64,000 bases of DNA from Saccharofermentans sp. (GTDB taxonomy: Bacteria > Bacillota > Clostridia > Saccharofermentanales > Saccharofermentanaceae), in assembly GCA_024682215.1 (NCBI GenBank), contig JAIKZM010000162.1:1-64000 (forward strand). The letters run 5' to 3'. Position numbers and translations under genes: made by a program. The notes under the pieces were generated by a model, which was not told the origin of the DNA, did no database searches, and was given only the letters and a program-made list of their open reading frames with translations. Positions 29,226-39,083 of this stretch are shown piece by piece; the first letter of the stretch is position 1, and the number at the start of each line of letters is the position of its first letter.

Positions 29226-29248
29226 AATTACGAATCCGTAATACCGTT

Positions 29249-31312
29249 TTACTTTTCAGCCGCGCCGTTGTATTTAAAGCCAAGCATTGTAACGTCATCA
29301 AACTGCTCTTCTTCCCCTACAAAGAATTTAATGTTCTCCCTGGTGTACGTTAAAATGTCTTTCTGCGTAAACAGCTTGTATTTGTTCAATTCCTCCAGGA
29401 GCCGTCCGGTTCCGTATTCTTCCTTATTCTCGTTTATGGCCTCGGGAGCACCGTCCGTATAGACAAACAGCGAATCACCGGGCGCCAGATCCAATTCATA
29501 TTCCCTGAACGGAGTGTTGGCAAATATGCCCAGAGCAAGATTATGTTTCTGCTTATAAAGCTCATAATCTCCATTACTGCGCCTGATGGCCGGGATCTCG
29601 TGACCTGCATTTGAACAGACCATGTGACCAGTTTCAAGATCGATTATGCCTATCCAAACGGTAACGAACATATTCGCATCATTGCCTTCACACAGGCCGT
29701 TATTGGCAAGGTTAAATATCTCAGAGGGACTCTTTCCGGATTCGGCATAGCCTCTTATTACAGTCTTGCTCCTCATCATGAAAAGCGCAGCAGGAATGCC
29801 TTTGCCTGAAACGTCAGCTATTACGAGACATATCTTATTGGTGTCAACAAAGAAGAAATCGTAGAAATCACCACCGACTTCCTTAGCGGCATCCATCGAA
29901 GCATAGATCTCGAAATCATTCCTCGGGAATGAGAAATTGTGCGGGAGAGCCGATTCCTGAATGCTCTTGGCGAATTCCAGTTCCTGTTCGATCCTCTTCT
30001 CAGCTTCGCTGATGTATCTTTTCAGGACATCGACCGTCTGGTTGATGTCGTTAGACAGCGACGCAAATTCAGAAGAAGAATATACGGATACGACCTCGTT
30101 GAGATTGCCGTCCGTGATCTTCCGAAGTGATTCATTGACCATTTCGAGATTATTGACGACGATCTTCTGAACAAGGACCGATATGAGGATATATACAACC
30201 GTAAACAGCAGGATATCGGCAAGGATAGTTTCATATACGGTATGATCGCGTTCGTTGAAGACTTCATCATTCGGAAGGAATACGACTACATTTCTTCCGT
30301 CACCGAGTTTCGCGGACATGATCATATATTCATTGCCATACAGTTTTCCGCGGTATACATACTTCTCGAGATTCTTCTGAACCTGATCATTGGCAGACGT
30401 ATTTAGCATTCTGCCGGCATGATCTCCAAACAGGATCAAACCGCTGTCAGTAGAAATGAAATAATTGCCTTTGGCACCTACGGTGAACTTTTGGGAACCG
30501 AACTGCTTAACTTTATCCTCCGCAAGGTTGTATGTGCCTCCGATATCATAGATGGAATGCTGAAGAACGGAATAGGCTTTTTGCGTGGCTACCTGCGTCT
30601 GAAGGATGTTTACGAGTACAAGGTTTGATATGAGCACAACGGCCGATACCAGAAACAGCCAGAACTGGAATCTCTGCGATACACGGATATCCCTGTTCCC
30701 TCTTATCTTCTTGGGATCCAACCACTCGCCGGATTCGATCCTTATGAGAACAGAGATCAGGGCAAGACCGATACCGGTGAACATGATCATCGGCGGAGCA
30801 CATGTCTTTACGACATAATATGCCATGTCCATATCGTCTCTGTGTGATATAAATACGACGTACATATGGAATACTTCCATAGTCGATCCGATAAAGTAAG
30901 CAAAGACCAGTGCAGGCTTCTTGCCTTTGAATATGATCACTCTCAGGAGCGCAGCAACAAGGCCGGACAAACAGGTCGAAACGGAGCACGCTATCGTCGT
31001 GTAAGCGCCTACGCCGTAATATGTTCCCGCTATGTATCTTTCAATTCCGGCGATAAAGCCCGCAATGATACCCGCTATAGGATCGAAGAAAAGGCCGGCA
31101 GCAAGAGGCGCAAGATCCCTGACGTTGATCATCATGCGCTGATAATCAATTCCGAAATGGGTTGCGAAAACAGCGAGACCGCCAAAGATAAGGGCAAGCA
31201 TCAGCCTGTAGCCCCAGTTCATCTTCCTGTTCTTCATGAATAGCCAGAGAATGAATGTCAATAAGACATTGCCGACCGTTACGGCTCCCATTCTAAGAAT
31301 CATGCTCAACAT
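29249..31312 (-). CDS. membrane sensor phosphatase: LytS-type 5TMR + HAMP + SpoIIE/PP2C
   Basis: LAPLAAGLFFDPIAGIIAGFIAGIERYIAG (5TM-LYT); NESLRKITDGNLNEVVSVYSSSEFASLSNDIN (HAMP); DAAKEVGGDFYDFFFVD...VIADVSGKGIPAALFM. Confidence 0.9.
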   Translation of the reverse strand: MLSMILRMGAVTVGNVLLTFILWLFMKNRKMNWGYRLMLALIFGGLAVFATHFGIDYQRMMINVRDLAPLAAGLFFDPIAGIIAGFIAGIERYIAGTYYGVGAYTTIACSVSTCLSGLVAALLRVIIFKGKKPALVFAYFIGSTMEVFHMYVVFISHRDDMDMAYYVVKTCAPPMIMFTGIGLALISVLIRIESGEWLDPKKIRGNRDIRVSQRFQFWLFLVSAVVLISNLVLVNILQTQVATQKAYSVLQHSIYDIGGTYNLAEDKVKQFGSQKFTVGAKGNYFISTDSGLILFGDHAGRMLNTSANDQVQKNLEKYVYRGKLYGNEYMIMSAKLGDGRNVVVFLPNDEVFNERDHTVYETILADILLFTVVYILISVLVQKIVVNNLEMVNESLRKITDGNLNEVVSVYSSSEFASLSNDINQTVDVLKRYISEAEKRIEQELEFAKSIQESALPHNFSFPRNDFEIYASMDAAKEVGGDFYDFFFVDTNKICLVIADVSGKGIPAALFMMRSKTVIRGYAESGKSPSEIFNLANNGLCEGNDANMFVTVWIGIIDLETGHMVCSNAGHEIPAIRRSNGDYELYKQKHNLALGIFANTPFREYELDLAPGDSLFVYTDGAPEAINENKEEYGTGRLLEELNKYKLFTQKDILTYTRENIKFFVGEEEQFDDVTMLGFKYNGAAEK

Positions 31313-31568
31313 TGCTTTTCCACCCTCTAATATGTTTCATGCCCGGCCTGACCGGCACATTACGGCATTTCATTAAGTATTCTTTACTCCATATCCGATA
31401 CACTTTCACAGATAAACAATAGCAGACCATGTTTTTCATAGTATTGTGAAAATGTAAACCATTAAATAATTATATTATTAAACAGGATAAGGCGATACCT
31501 TACCTTTTGCCTTTATTTCTTCTACAAGTGATATAATCTCAGCATCATCTGAAAGCGGGTACAGACAA

Positions 31569-31781
31569 ATGACAGATCTTAAGTCAGACTGGAAAAAGAC
31601 AGGCAAAGGCATCGAAGATGCTTTCAACAGCATCGGAAATGACCAGGTAAATACCGGCAAGAGCTTTGGAAAAGCCTTTGAAAACCTCGGTAAGTCCATC
31701 GTCAAGTCAGCCAAGGTCGGCATAGAGAAAGCTGACGAATGGGCCTGCAGCGAAGACAATGATTCTGAACCCAAGTCCTGA
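31569..31781 (+). CDS. small hypothetical protein
   Basis: 70 aa, amphipathic Lys/Gly-rich (KTGKSFGKAFENLGKSIVKSAK); weak SD. Confidence 0.5.
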   Translation: MTDLKSDWKKTGKGIEDAFNSIGNDQVNTGKSFGKAFENLGKSIVKSAKVGIEKADEWACSEDNDSEPKS

Positions 31782-31901
31782 TCTTCCCGGATAAAAGCCT
31801 CTGAGAAAACTCAGAAGCTAATGGGGGAAGGAATATCGATTAACCAGTCTGATAATTAAGAATAAAGACTGCTTGTCGAACCAATCTGTAAATCCGGAAA
31901 C

Positions 31902-32093
31902 TCAGCTAATGCTGTCCCAGTTTTCTATCATGTACTTAAGTGCATCTTCGTTCCAATCGCTAAGCATCTCATAGTACCTGCTTCTCTCTATCGCCGTGTG
32001 AACCATTTCTATGGCTTTGTCCAGACAGACACCATATCTTTTCCATTCACTGATTATTGAATTAATGCATTTGATCTCAAAAGTCGCCGTCAT
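31902..32093 (-). CDS. small hypothetical protein
   Basis: 63 aa ORF, SD ggag 8-10 nt upstream. Confidence 0.5.
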   Translation of the reverse strand: MTATFEIKCINSIISEWKRYGVCLDKAIEMVHTAIERSRYYEMLSDWNEDALKYMIENWDSIS

Positions 32094-32229
32094 AACTTTG
32101 CTCCGTTCATTTTGTTGTCTGCATAATTATCACAGGAGAAAATGCCGCGGACAATCATTAATCAAAGCCATATTTGATGATTAAGCAACACTTTGAGACA
32201 TAAGTGTCGCCAACAAACGAAATGCTGAC

Positions 32230-33687
32230 TCACAGACCGGCCGGATTTTTATAATCACTAAACACGGCCGTGCCGCCTGATCTCACAGTCGAAAAACATG
32301 ACAGAGCAAATCTGCACCCGGTAAAATGGTCAAGCCTGAACCGGAGGTCATGCGGCTTTCCGGTCTGAATGTAACCTCTTTGCGTCTTAATAAAACATGT
32401 TGCCTGATCTTTCAAAAAATCGCATTCAACACGGACTGTAACGCTGCTGCCGCTGATCGCGGTCTTTTCTTCCAAAGTTCCTTCTTCCCCGCTGAGATCC
32501 CAGGTACCGCCGCTGCTCGTGTTGCTAAGCATCACCGCATAGTAACCGTCCTTTTCCCTGGTGATGCCCGCAAAAGCATAGTCACCCTGAAACGCAGAGA
32601 GTCCTGCAAAATCGCCTTCATTAAGATCAGATGCATCAACGGTAACTTCAGCGCTGCAGAAAGGTGACATTGTCTTTTGAGTCAGCGTGTTCTTTGCATA
32701 AAAGATGTTTTTGCATATCTTGTCCGTTGTGACATGAAATCCGTTTTCAAACTTTACGAGGCTAAGGTCAGGTTCGTGATTAAACTGCCAGAAGTCTTTA
32801 TGTCCGCCCTGGAAATCATCGCTGCCGCAAAGCCCGGTAAGCTCACATTCTTCAACTGAACAGTTCTGTCTGAAAACCGGCCTGCCGTCCTGCCATTCAA
32901 AAGGCACCGCGACAGGAAACCTTCCGGCCGCATCGCTGTCCTGAAACATTACGATATGATCGCCTGCCGGGCCGGAAACCATTCCGCCCTGCGCAATTCC
33001 CGAATCTCGTATCCCGAGATCATTGTCAAAGATATCACCGCCCAAAAATTCTCCTTCCAGGCTGTCTGATACATACATTGCCTCTACCCTTCTCCATCTG
33101 TCCCTACAGGAATGGATAAGGAACAGATAGTATCTTCCGTCTTTCTTATAGATGTGGGAACCCTCATATCCGAGGTTCGGATTTGAGCTGTCATCAACGA
33201 TAATGCGGTCAAGTCCGCCCTCTTGAGGCGCCGTCAGTTCTTGATCGAGTTCCGTCAGATGGATCTGCGTATTGCCGTATACGGCATATGCTTTTCCATC
33301 ATCAAAAAGGAGCGAAAGATCATGGTAAAAACCTTTTATTTCATTGCGTTTCCACGGTCCTTTTAGATCATCTGATCTGTAAAGATATGTTTTATGAGTA
33401 TCATTGCACGAAAACGCCACATAGAAGACCCCGTCATGAAATCTCAGTGCCGGAGCCCACATGCCCTTTCCGTAAATGTGGCCGTTGCCTTCGAGCCTTT
33501 GTTCCGGAGTGCCGTCCAATCTGTCAAAGACATAAGAATGGTGTTCCCACTTCTTTAGATCCCCAGATCTCAGTATTTCTCCGCCCGGGAAGAAATGCAT
33601 CGTCGTTGTGATCATATAATAATACCCGTCATGAAAGATCACGTCGGGATCGGGTATGTCCATATTGAAATGAAAGCAGTTCTTCAA
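32230..33687 (-). CDS. glycoside hydrolase family 43 protein (xylosidase/arabinofuranosidase-like)
   Basis: NMDIPDPDVIFHDGYYYMITTTMHFFPGGEILRSGDLKKWEHHSYV; GMWAPALRFHDGVFYVAFS; YEGSHIYKKDGRYYLF. Confidence 0.92.
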   Translation of the reverse strand: MKNCFHFNMDIPDPDVIFHDGYYYMITTTMHFFPGGEILRSGDLKKWEHHSYVFDRLDGTPEQRLEGNGHIYGKGMWAPALRFHDGVFYVAFSCNDTHKTYLYRSDDLKGPWKRNEIKGFYHDLSLLFDDGKAYAVYGNTQIHLTELDQELTAPQEGGLDRIIVDDSSNPNLGYEGSHIYKKDGRYYLFLIHSCRDRWRRVEAMYVSDSLEGEFLGGDIFDNDLGIRDSGIAQGGMVSGPAGDHIVMFQDSDAAGRFPVAVPFEWQDGRPVFRQNCSVEECELTGLCGSDDFQGGHKDFWQFNHEPDLSLVKFENGFHVTTDKICKNIFYAKNTLTQKTMSPFCSAEVTVDASDLNEGDFAGLSAFQGDYAFAGITREKDGYYAVMLSNTSSGGTWDLSGEEGTLEEKTAISGSSVTVRVECDFLKDQATCFIKTQRGYIQTGKPHDLRFRLDHFTGCRFALSCFSTVRSGGTAVFSDYKNPAGL

Positions 33688-33797
33688 TTGAGCCTCCGGC
33701 AGTTCATTTTTATAGATAATAACAATGATCTTGTCTGCCGGTAAACCTCATTTTTCATTCAATTTTTTAAAAGTTGATTTAAGGTTCAGGGGTAATA

Positions 33798-33857
33798 ATG
33801 ACATCATTAAACATGTTCATTTCAAAACCCTTCCCCCAAGAGCCCGGAATTGTTTGA
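33798..33857 (+). CDS. candidate 19-aa small ORF
   Basis: ATG preceded by aggggtaata; MTSLNMFISKPFPQEPGIV*; overlaps the terminator hairpin. Confidence 0.2.
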   Translation: MTSLNMFISKPFPQEPGIV

Positions 33858-33875
33858 GTCCGGGCTTTCTTTTTT
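33841..33875 (+). terminator. rho-independent terminator (plus strand, no annotated plus-strand gene upstream)
   Basis: AGCCCGGA-attgtttgag-TCCGGGCT followed by ttctttttt. Confidence 0.65.
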
Positions 33876-33989
33876 ACACTGATTATTCATCAAACCATTA
33901 CAAGACCGCAACAGTTCGTTCAATCATATTTTTGTCCGGGATGCTAACATAATTACAGAAGGTTCCCCTCCTTCGAAAGAACAATTACT

Positions 33990-34035
33990 AACGAAGCTTC
34001 CGGTTTTTCCTCACTTTACGGAAGCTTCGTTTTTA
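33990..34035 (+). terminator. hairpin terminator (plus strand U-run; may also act downstream of tcdA)
   Basis: AACGAAGCTTCCG ... CGGAAGCTTCGTT 13-bp perfect stem followed by tttta. Confidence 0.65.
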
Positions 34036-34761
34036 TTGTCCGTTAACTATGTCTTTAATTACTTCTCCGGCAATTATAAGTCCGACCACCGAAGGAACAA
34101 ATGCGATGGAGCCCGGAATGCTGCGTTTGGGATGAGTTCCAGCGTCTTCGGAAGACGTACCGGCGGGTTCAGTGCTGACGGGTTCTTCCTTGGAATATAC
34201 GACCTTAAGAGACTTGATGCCCCTTTTCCTGCATTCGCGTCTCATGACTTTGGCGAGCGGACAGACTGACGTCTTATAGATGTCTGCGACTTCGAAAGCA
34301 GAAGGATCGAGTTTGTTGCCTGCGCCCATACTGCTGATCACGGGCGTTCCTGCCTGTTTTGCCTGTACGATCAGTTCCAGTTTACCCGTGACGGTATCTA
34401 TCGCATCTATCACATAATCATACTCATGGAAATCAAACTGAGATGCCGTATCGGGCATATAGAATGTCTTAAACGTGCGGACATTACATTCAGGATTAAT
34501 ATCCAGAATACGTTCCTTAGCGACATCGACCTTGTATTGGCCGACAGACTTGTGAGTGGCGATTATCTGGCGGTTAATGTTTGAAAGGCACACTTTGTCA
34601 TCGTCGATCAGATCGATCGCGCCGATCCCGCTTCTTGCAAGAGCCTCAACAGCATAGCCGCCGACGCCTCCGACACCGAAGACCGCAACGTGTGCTTTAT
34701 TAAGCTTTTCCAGGCTTTCACTGCCTATAAGCAATTCCGTTCTCGAAAACTGTTCCTGCAT
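34033..34761 (-). CDS. tcdA: tRNA threonylcarbamoyladenosine dehydratase (ThiF/E1-like)
   Basis: MQEQFSRTELLIGSESLEKLNKAHVAVFGVGGVGGYAVEALARSGIGAIDLIDDDKVCLSNINRQI. Confidence 0.9.
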   Translation of the reverse strand: MQEQFSRTELLIGSESLEKLNKAHVAVFGVGGVGGYAVEALARSGIGAIDLIDDDKVCLSNINRQIIATHKSVGQYKVDVAKERILDINPECNVRTFKTFYMPDTASQFDFHEYDYVIDAIDTVTGKLELIVQAKQAGTPVISSMGAGNKLDPSAFEVADIYKTSVCPLAKVMRRECRKRGIKSLKVVYSKEEPVSTEPAGTSSEDAGTHPKRSIPGSIAFVPSVVGLIIAGEVIKDIVNGQ

Positions 34762-34762
34762 A

Positions 34763-35602
34763 TTACCCTTTATCCCCTGAACCATTCTTAAGTTCACTTA
34801 ACGTCTCATTCATACTGCCGGTCCTGTAACCTGCAAGATCCATCGTGACATAATCAAAGCCGATATCTTTAAGTGTTTTATAAACTCCGGTACGCACGTT
34901 GTCTTCAGTAAGCTTTGCTATCTCTTCCGGCATTACTTCAATGCGTGCGATATTCCCGTGTATCCTTACCCTTACCTGTTTAAATCCGAGATCGAGCAAA
35001 AGCTGCTCGGCATCTTCTACCATCTTAAGTTTCTTTTCGTTTATCGTCTCACCGTATACAAAACGGGAAGCAAGACATGCAAACGACGGTTTATCCCATG
35101 TCGGAAGTCCCATCTCTTTGGAAAGCTCCCTGATCTCACTCTTGGTAAGCCCGGCATGCCTGAGCGGACTCTTGATACCGAGTTCTTCCACAGCCTTAAG
35201 GCCCGGGCGGTAATCACCGTTATCATCGACATTCGATCCCTCGGCAACGTATTCTATGCCGTTTTCGGAAGCCACCTGTTTGATCCTGGTAAACAGCTCA
35301 TGCTTACAGAGGTAACATCTGTTCTTGGGATTACTGCTGAAACCATCGATAGACAGCTCCTCAGAATCGATAATGAACTGTCTTATTCCCTCCTTTTCGC
35401 AAAAAGCGTATGCCTCATCCAGTTCACGTTTCGGAAAAGAATGTGATCTGGCAGTTACCGCGATTACATTTTGACCGAGAACATCTTTTGCAGTCTTAAG
35501 AAGGAAAGTGGAATCAACGCCCGAAGAAAATGCAACGGCTATGCTGCCGAGTTCTTTTAAATATTCTTCAAGTCTCTGTTTTTTTGCATGTGCTGAATCC
35601 AT
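34763..35602 (-). CDS. larE: LarE family ATP-dependent sacrificial sulfur transferase
   Basis: LGSIAVAFSSGVDSTFLLKTA PP-loop; NPKNRCYLCKHELF; EGSNVDDNGDYRPGLKAVEELGIKSPL. Confidence 0.88.
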   Translation of the reverse strand: MDSAHAKKQRLEEYLKELGSIAVAFSSGVDSTFLLKTAKDVLGQNVIAVTARSHSFPKRELDEAYAFCEKEGIRQFIIDSEELSIDGFSSNPKNRCYLCKHELFTRIKQVASENGIEYVAEGSNVDDNGDYRPGLKAVEELGIKSPLRHAGLTKSEIRELSKEMGLPTWDKPSFACLASRFVYGETINEKKLKMVEDAEQLLLDLGFKQVRVRIHGNIARIEVMPEEIAKLTEDNVRTGVYKTLKDIGFDYVTMDLAGYRTGSMNETLSELKNGSGDKG

Positions 35603-35640
35603 AGTTACTTCCTCCCCGGCTCTTTGCACGAGTATTATAT

Positions 35641-35688
35641 CACGGCATAAGCAAAACGCCCCGTTCTTAAAAAGAACGGGACGCCGTG
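35641..35688 (-). terminator. terminator hairpin downstream of 35710..36513
   Basis: CCCGTTCTT-aaa-AAGAACGGG nested in CACGGC...GCCGTG. Confidence 0.5.
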
Positions 35689-35709
35689 ACTATATAGCCT
35701 TATTTTTGT

Positions 35710-36513
35710 TCAGCCTCGGTGATCGTGCCTGCTTGCAGAAATGAAAGTCATGTCATCAGCTGCATGCTCCTGGTAATCGTTCCAGGTGATCATGCCGTTA
35801 CGGATAACGATCTTGCCCTGGCCGTTGCTGTAAACAGTATTCTTTGAAGCTACATTGTTATTGCCGTCGTACTCATAGCTGGTCTTAATACAGTTGCTGT
35901 AGATAACCGCGCCGTTTGAAGGATTATACTTACCGTCCATCTTCCAGACAGATACCTTTGAAGAATCCTCCGAATCATGGATCGTTGCCGTGATCTTTAC
36001 ACGCTGAAGATCCGTTCCGTCAACCGTGATGTCAGACCATGCTCCGTGATAGATTCCCGTAATCTGCGCAGGATCTGTGCTTTCCTTGGAAACTGCCATC
36101 AGAGTATTGGTCTTTGTAGGCTCTAAAGTTTTCTTTACCTCAGGCTTGGTTGTAGGCTTCTTTGTTGGCTTTGCCGTAGGTTTCTTAGTCGGCTTGGCCG
36201 TAGGTTTCTTAGTCGGCTTGGCCGTAGGCTTCTTTGTGGGTTTTGCGGTAGGCTTTGGTGTTGCTGTAGGCGTTGCCGTAGTAGTTGTTGTTGCTTCGGT
36301 CTCAGTCTCTGTCGGACGGGTTGCTTCCCTGTATACCGTTACGACTTTCTGTACTGTCGTTTCAGTTATGGCAGGACGGGTTGTTGCCGATGTTGACAAT
36401 ACAACGGGGTCTACAGAAGCCGGCTTCTCACGCTTATGTGCCGCACATCCTGCTGCAATAGAAGTTGCGAAGATCGCGCCCGAAATCATAAGTACCAAAA
36501 ATCTCTTGTTCAT
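35710..36513 (-). CDS. hypothetical lipoprotein with (KPTKKPTA)n linker
   Basis: MNKRFLVLMISGAIFATSIAAGC lipobox; KPTAKPTKKPTAKPTKKPTAKPTKKPTAKPTKKPTTKPEVKK. Confidence 0.8.
   Translation of the reverse strand: MNKRFLVLMISGAIFATSIAAGCAAHKREKPASVDPVVLSTSATTRPAITETTVQKVVTVYREATRPTETETEATTTTTATPTATPKPTAKPTKKPTAKPTKKPTAKPTKKPTAKPTKKPTTKPEVKKTLEPTKTNTLMAVSKESTDPAQITGIYHGAWSDITVDGTDLQRVKITATIHDSEDSSKVSVWKMDGKYNPSNGAVIYSNCIKTSYEYDGNNNVASKNTVYSNGQGKIVIRNGMITWNDYQEHAADDMTFISASRHDHRG
36145..36255. repeat. in-frame ~24-nt tandem repeat encoding KPTAKPTK units
   Basis: gccgtaggtttcttagtcggcttg repeated near-identically at 36173, 36197, 36221 with degenerate flanking copies. Confidence 0.85.
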
Positions 36514-36691
36514 ATCATTACTTCCTTCCTTTGTTCGGTTAATTTGTTCAACGGCATGATTTAACCACCGTTCACGAAGCATAACAATGAACAATGTCGG
36601 GCGCAGATGTAGCATAAACTACAGTTTTTAACTCAAGTGTTGTCTAAGGATGAAAATATCTTTGTCCGGGTCTGGCAAATAACAATGATTA

Positions 36692-36720
36692 TTGATATCT
36701 CATATTATATCCTGTATAAA
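36692..36720 (+). promoter_or_regulatory. sigma-A-type promoter of 36743..37444
   Basis: TTGATA-N17-TATAAA. Confidence 0.6.
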
Positions 36721-36742
36721 TTAATTTAAAGGAGGAGAGGAA

Positions 36743-37444
36743 ATGAAGAGATTTTCAAAACTGGTATCTTTAATATTGGTCTGCGCTTTTGCCGCTTCTT
36801 TGTGCTCTTGCGCAAATACCAATAAGCAGCCTGAAACTACTGCTGCTTCTGAAACTACTGCCGAAACGACAGAAACAACAGAAACGACTCCTGCAGAAAC
36901 CACAGAAGCAACTCCGACGCCTACGCCGGAACCCACTCCCGTACCGGAGCCTACAGTCACTCCGACTCCTACGCCTGTACCGGTTCCCAAGACTTTCTCC
37001 AAAGTTTTTTCAATGATGGCTTCCACGCAGGGTAAAACTCTGGAACAAGCCGTAAAGATTGCTGAGAACTTCATCGGTGAATCACTTGGAGAGCCCCAGA
37101 TCTATAAGAACAATCACAATTACACGGTTGATGTCACAATCGAAGGCGTTCACTTCAACAACTTCACCATCATGATCGGCAACGGAAAATACAAAGAAAA
37201 GGTTGTCTTCATCAGTTTCGGCAACTCAACAGATGACAAATCCAAGCTTCAGAGTTATTACTCAAAGTACTCAAAGCTCCTGAAGAAAAAGTACAAGAAG
37301 CCTGTCAGCACAAGCAAGAACAAGTACACGAAGATGTCCATATACAAGATCAGCAAAAAGTATGAGACAAATTGCGGATGGTATTACGACGGCAAGTCCA
37401 GAAGTTTCTGGATCAACTACTACTTGAAAGCAGCAAACAAATAA
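36743..37444 (+). CDS. hypothetical lipoprotein with Thr/Pro-rich linker
   Basis: SD ggagg; FAASLCSC lipobox; TTAETTETTETTPAETTEATPTPTPEPTP linker. Confidence 0.8.
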   Translation: MKRFSKLVSLILVCAFAASLCSCANTNKQPETTAASETTAETTETTETTPAETTEATPTPTPEPTPVPEPTVTPTPTPVPVPKTFSKVFSMMASTQGKTLEQAVKIAENFIGESLGEPQIYKNNHNYTVDVTIEGVHFNNFTIMIGNGKYKEKVVFISFGNSTDDKSKLQSYYSKYSKLLKKKYKKPVSTSKNKYTKMSIYKISKKYETNCGWYYDGKSRSFWINYYLKAANK

Positions 37445-37451
37445 ACAACAG

Positions 37452-37479
37452 ACCCGGAGCTGATCCTCCGGGTTTTTTT
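37452..37479 (+). terminator. rho-independent terminator
   Basis: ACCCGGAG-ctgatc-CTCCGGGT followed by tttttt. Confidence 0.8.
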
Positions 37480-37571
37480 ATCAGATAGAAAACAAAGTTA
37501 AGCAATCTATCTGATATTAATATTCAAATTACAGTCTTATAATGTGCTTTATTTATTTCAGGAAGGTATCT

Positions 37572-38969
37572 ATGTCGGCGAAAAGAACAGACACGGACAT
37601 GACAAAGGGCAACCCGATGTCGATCATATTCAGGTTCACGATGACGCTGCTTCTTGGCAACATTGCCCAGCAACTCTATAACATCGTGGACACCATCATC
37701 GTCGGTCATAATGTTAACCCGCAGGCGCTCGGTGCCGTAGGCGCGACCGGAACGATCATGTTTTTGATGATCGGAACATCCAATGGTCTGGTAACAGGCT
37801 TTACCATAGTGACCAGCCAGAAATACGGTGCCATGGATAACAAAGGATTAAAGGCTTCCGTCACTAACGGCTTCTATCTTTCCCTGATCACGGCAGCTGT
37901 CATAACAATTGCAGGAATGATATTCATGCGTCCTCTGCTTAAGCTCATGAATACACCTGCGGATATCTTCGATTACGCATATGACTATATTTCCACCATA
38001 TGTGCAGGCATCGTCTGCATGATCATGTACAACTACTGCGCTTCACTGATGAGGGCTATCGGCAACAGCAAGATGCCGCTCCTCTTCCTTCTATTCTCAG
38101 CGGCACTGAACATCTGTCTGGACCTTTTGTTCATCATTAAGTTTCAGATGGCAACATTCGGTGCTGCATTTGCGACCGTCATCTCACAAGGGATCGCCAT
38201 GATCCTCTGCATAATCTACATATATGCGAAAATGCCGACTTTGAGACCTTCAAAGTCTGACTGGAAGATAAGTTTCGCCTCGATAAAACAGCAGCTCCGT
38301 TATGGTATTCCCATGGCCGTCCAGTACAGCATCACTGCATCCGGAACAGTTATCATGCAGAGCGCATTCAACACATTCGATTCTGTGGCAGTCACCGCGA
38401 TCACCGCTGCAAGCAAGTTCCAGGGAATAATCACACAGGGTATGTTCACCGTAGGTCAGACAATGGCTGCATATGCGGGCCAGAACTATGGCGCACGCAA
38501 CATGGGCAGGATCAGACAGGGGGTCAAAGCCGCTTTGAAGATCTATGTCGTTTACTCTGTTGCTGCTGCGCTCCTCGCTGTCCTCCTTGTTCCACATGTT
38601 CTATGGATATTCTTTGATTCGGAAGTAGATGTTTCCATCTACATTCCGTGGGCCAGGACTTATATCATCGAGTGCGCCGTATGCTATTTCTTCCTCGCAA
38701 TGATCTTTATCTACAGACACACTATCCAGTCGATCGGGTATGCCGGCATAGCAATGGTCCTCGGGTTTGTCGAGCTTGCGGCAAGGATCATCACATCCTT
38801 TTATGCAATATATGCCCATAACTACTATATAGCCGTTGCTTCAGACCCGCTGGCATGGATCGCGGCAGGTCTGTGCGGCATGTTTATCGCACTTTCGATT
38901 TTCAAAAAGATCGAAAAGAGATGGAATTTGGCCGAACCCGAAAAATGTAAGAAGCCCTTTTTTGATTAG
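37572..38969 (+). CDS. MATE family efflux transporter
   Basis: MSAKRTDTDMTKGNPMSIIFRFTMTLLLGNIAQQLYNIVDTIIVGHNVNPQALGAVGATGTIMFLM. Confidence 0.93.
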   Translation: MSAKRTDTDMTKGNPMSIIFRFTMTLLLGNIAQQLYNIVDTIIVGHNVNPQALGAVGATGTIMFLMIGTSNGLVTGFTIVTSQKYGAMDNKGLKASVTNGFYLSLITAAVITIAGMIFMRPLLKLMNTPADIFDYAYDYISTICAGIVCMIMYNYCASLMRAIGNSKMPLLFLLFSAALNICLDLLFIIKFQMATFGAAFATVISQGIAMILCIIYIYAKMPTLRPSKSDWKISFASIKQQLRYGIPMAVQYSITASGTVIMQSAFNTFDSVAVTAITAASKFQGIITQGMFTVGQTMAAYAGQNYGARNMGRIRQGVKAALKIYVVYSVAAALLAVLLVPHVLWIFFDSEVDVSIYIPWARTYIIECAVCYFFLAMIFIYRHTIQSIGYAGIAMVLGFVELAARIITSFYAIYAHNYYIAVASDPLAWIAAGLCGMFIALSIFKKIEKRWNLAEPEKCKKPFFD

Positions 38970-39029
38970 TTTTTAAGACTATTTACAGGCTCTCAAAGGC
39001 AAATTCACAATACTTTTTGTCGTATATAC

Positions 39030-39058
39030 TTGACATTTTGTAAAAGTTGAATTACTAT
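39030..39058 (+). promoter_or_regulatory. sigma-A-type promoter
   Basis: TTGACA-N17-TACTAT upstream of 39084. Confidence 0.65.
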
Positions 39059-39083
39059 ATGCTCATCTAAGGGGGATACGGCC

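Noticed and set aside
31822-31831. TGGGGGAAGG is a perfect complement of CCTTCCCCCA in candidate sRNA 1
   Set aside because: A 10-nt match is not rare enough at this scale, and no start codon follows at SD distance, so it is not claimed as a target
36145-36255. Regular repeats resembling a CRISPR array
   Set aside because: Contiguous in-frame 24-nt units inside a lipoprotein gene, with no spacers and no cas genes
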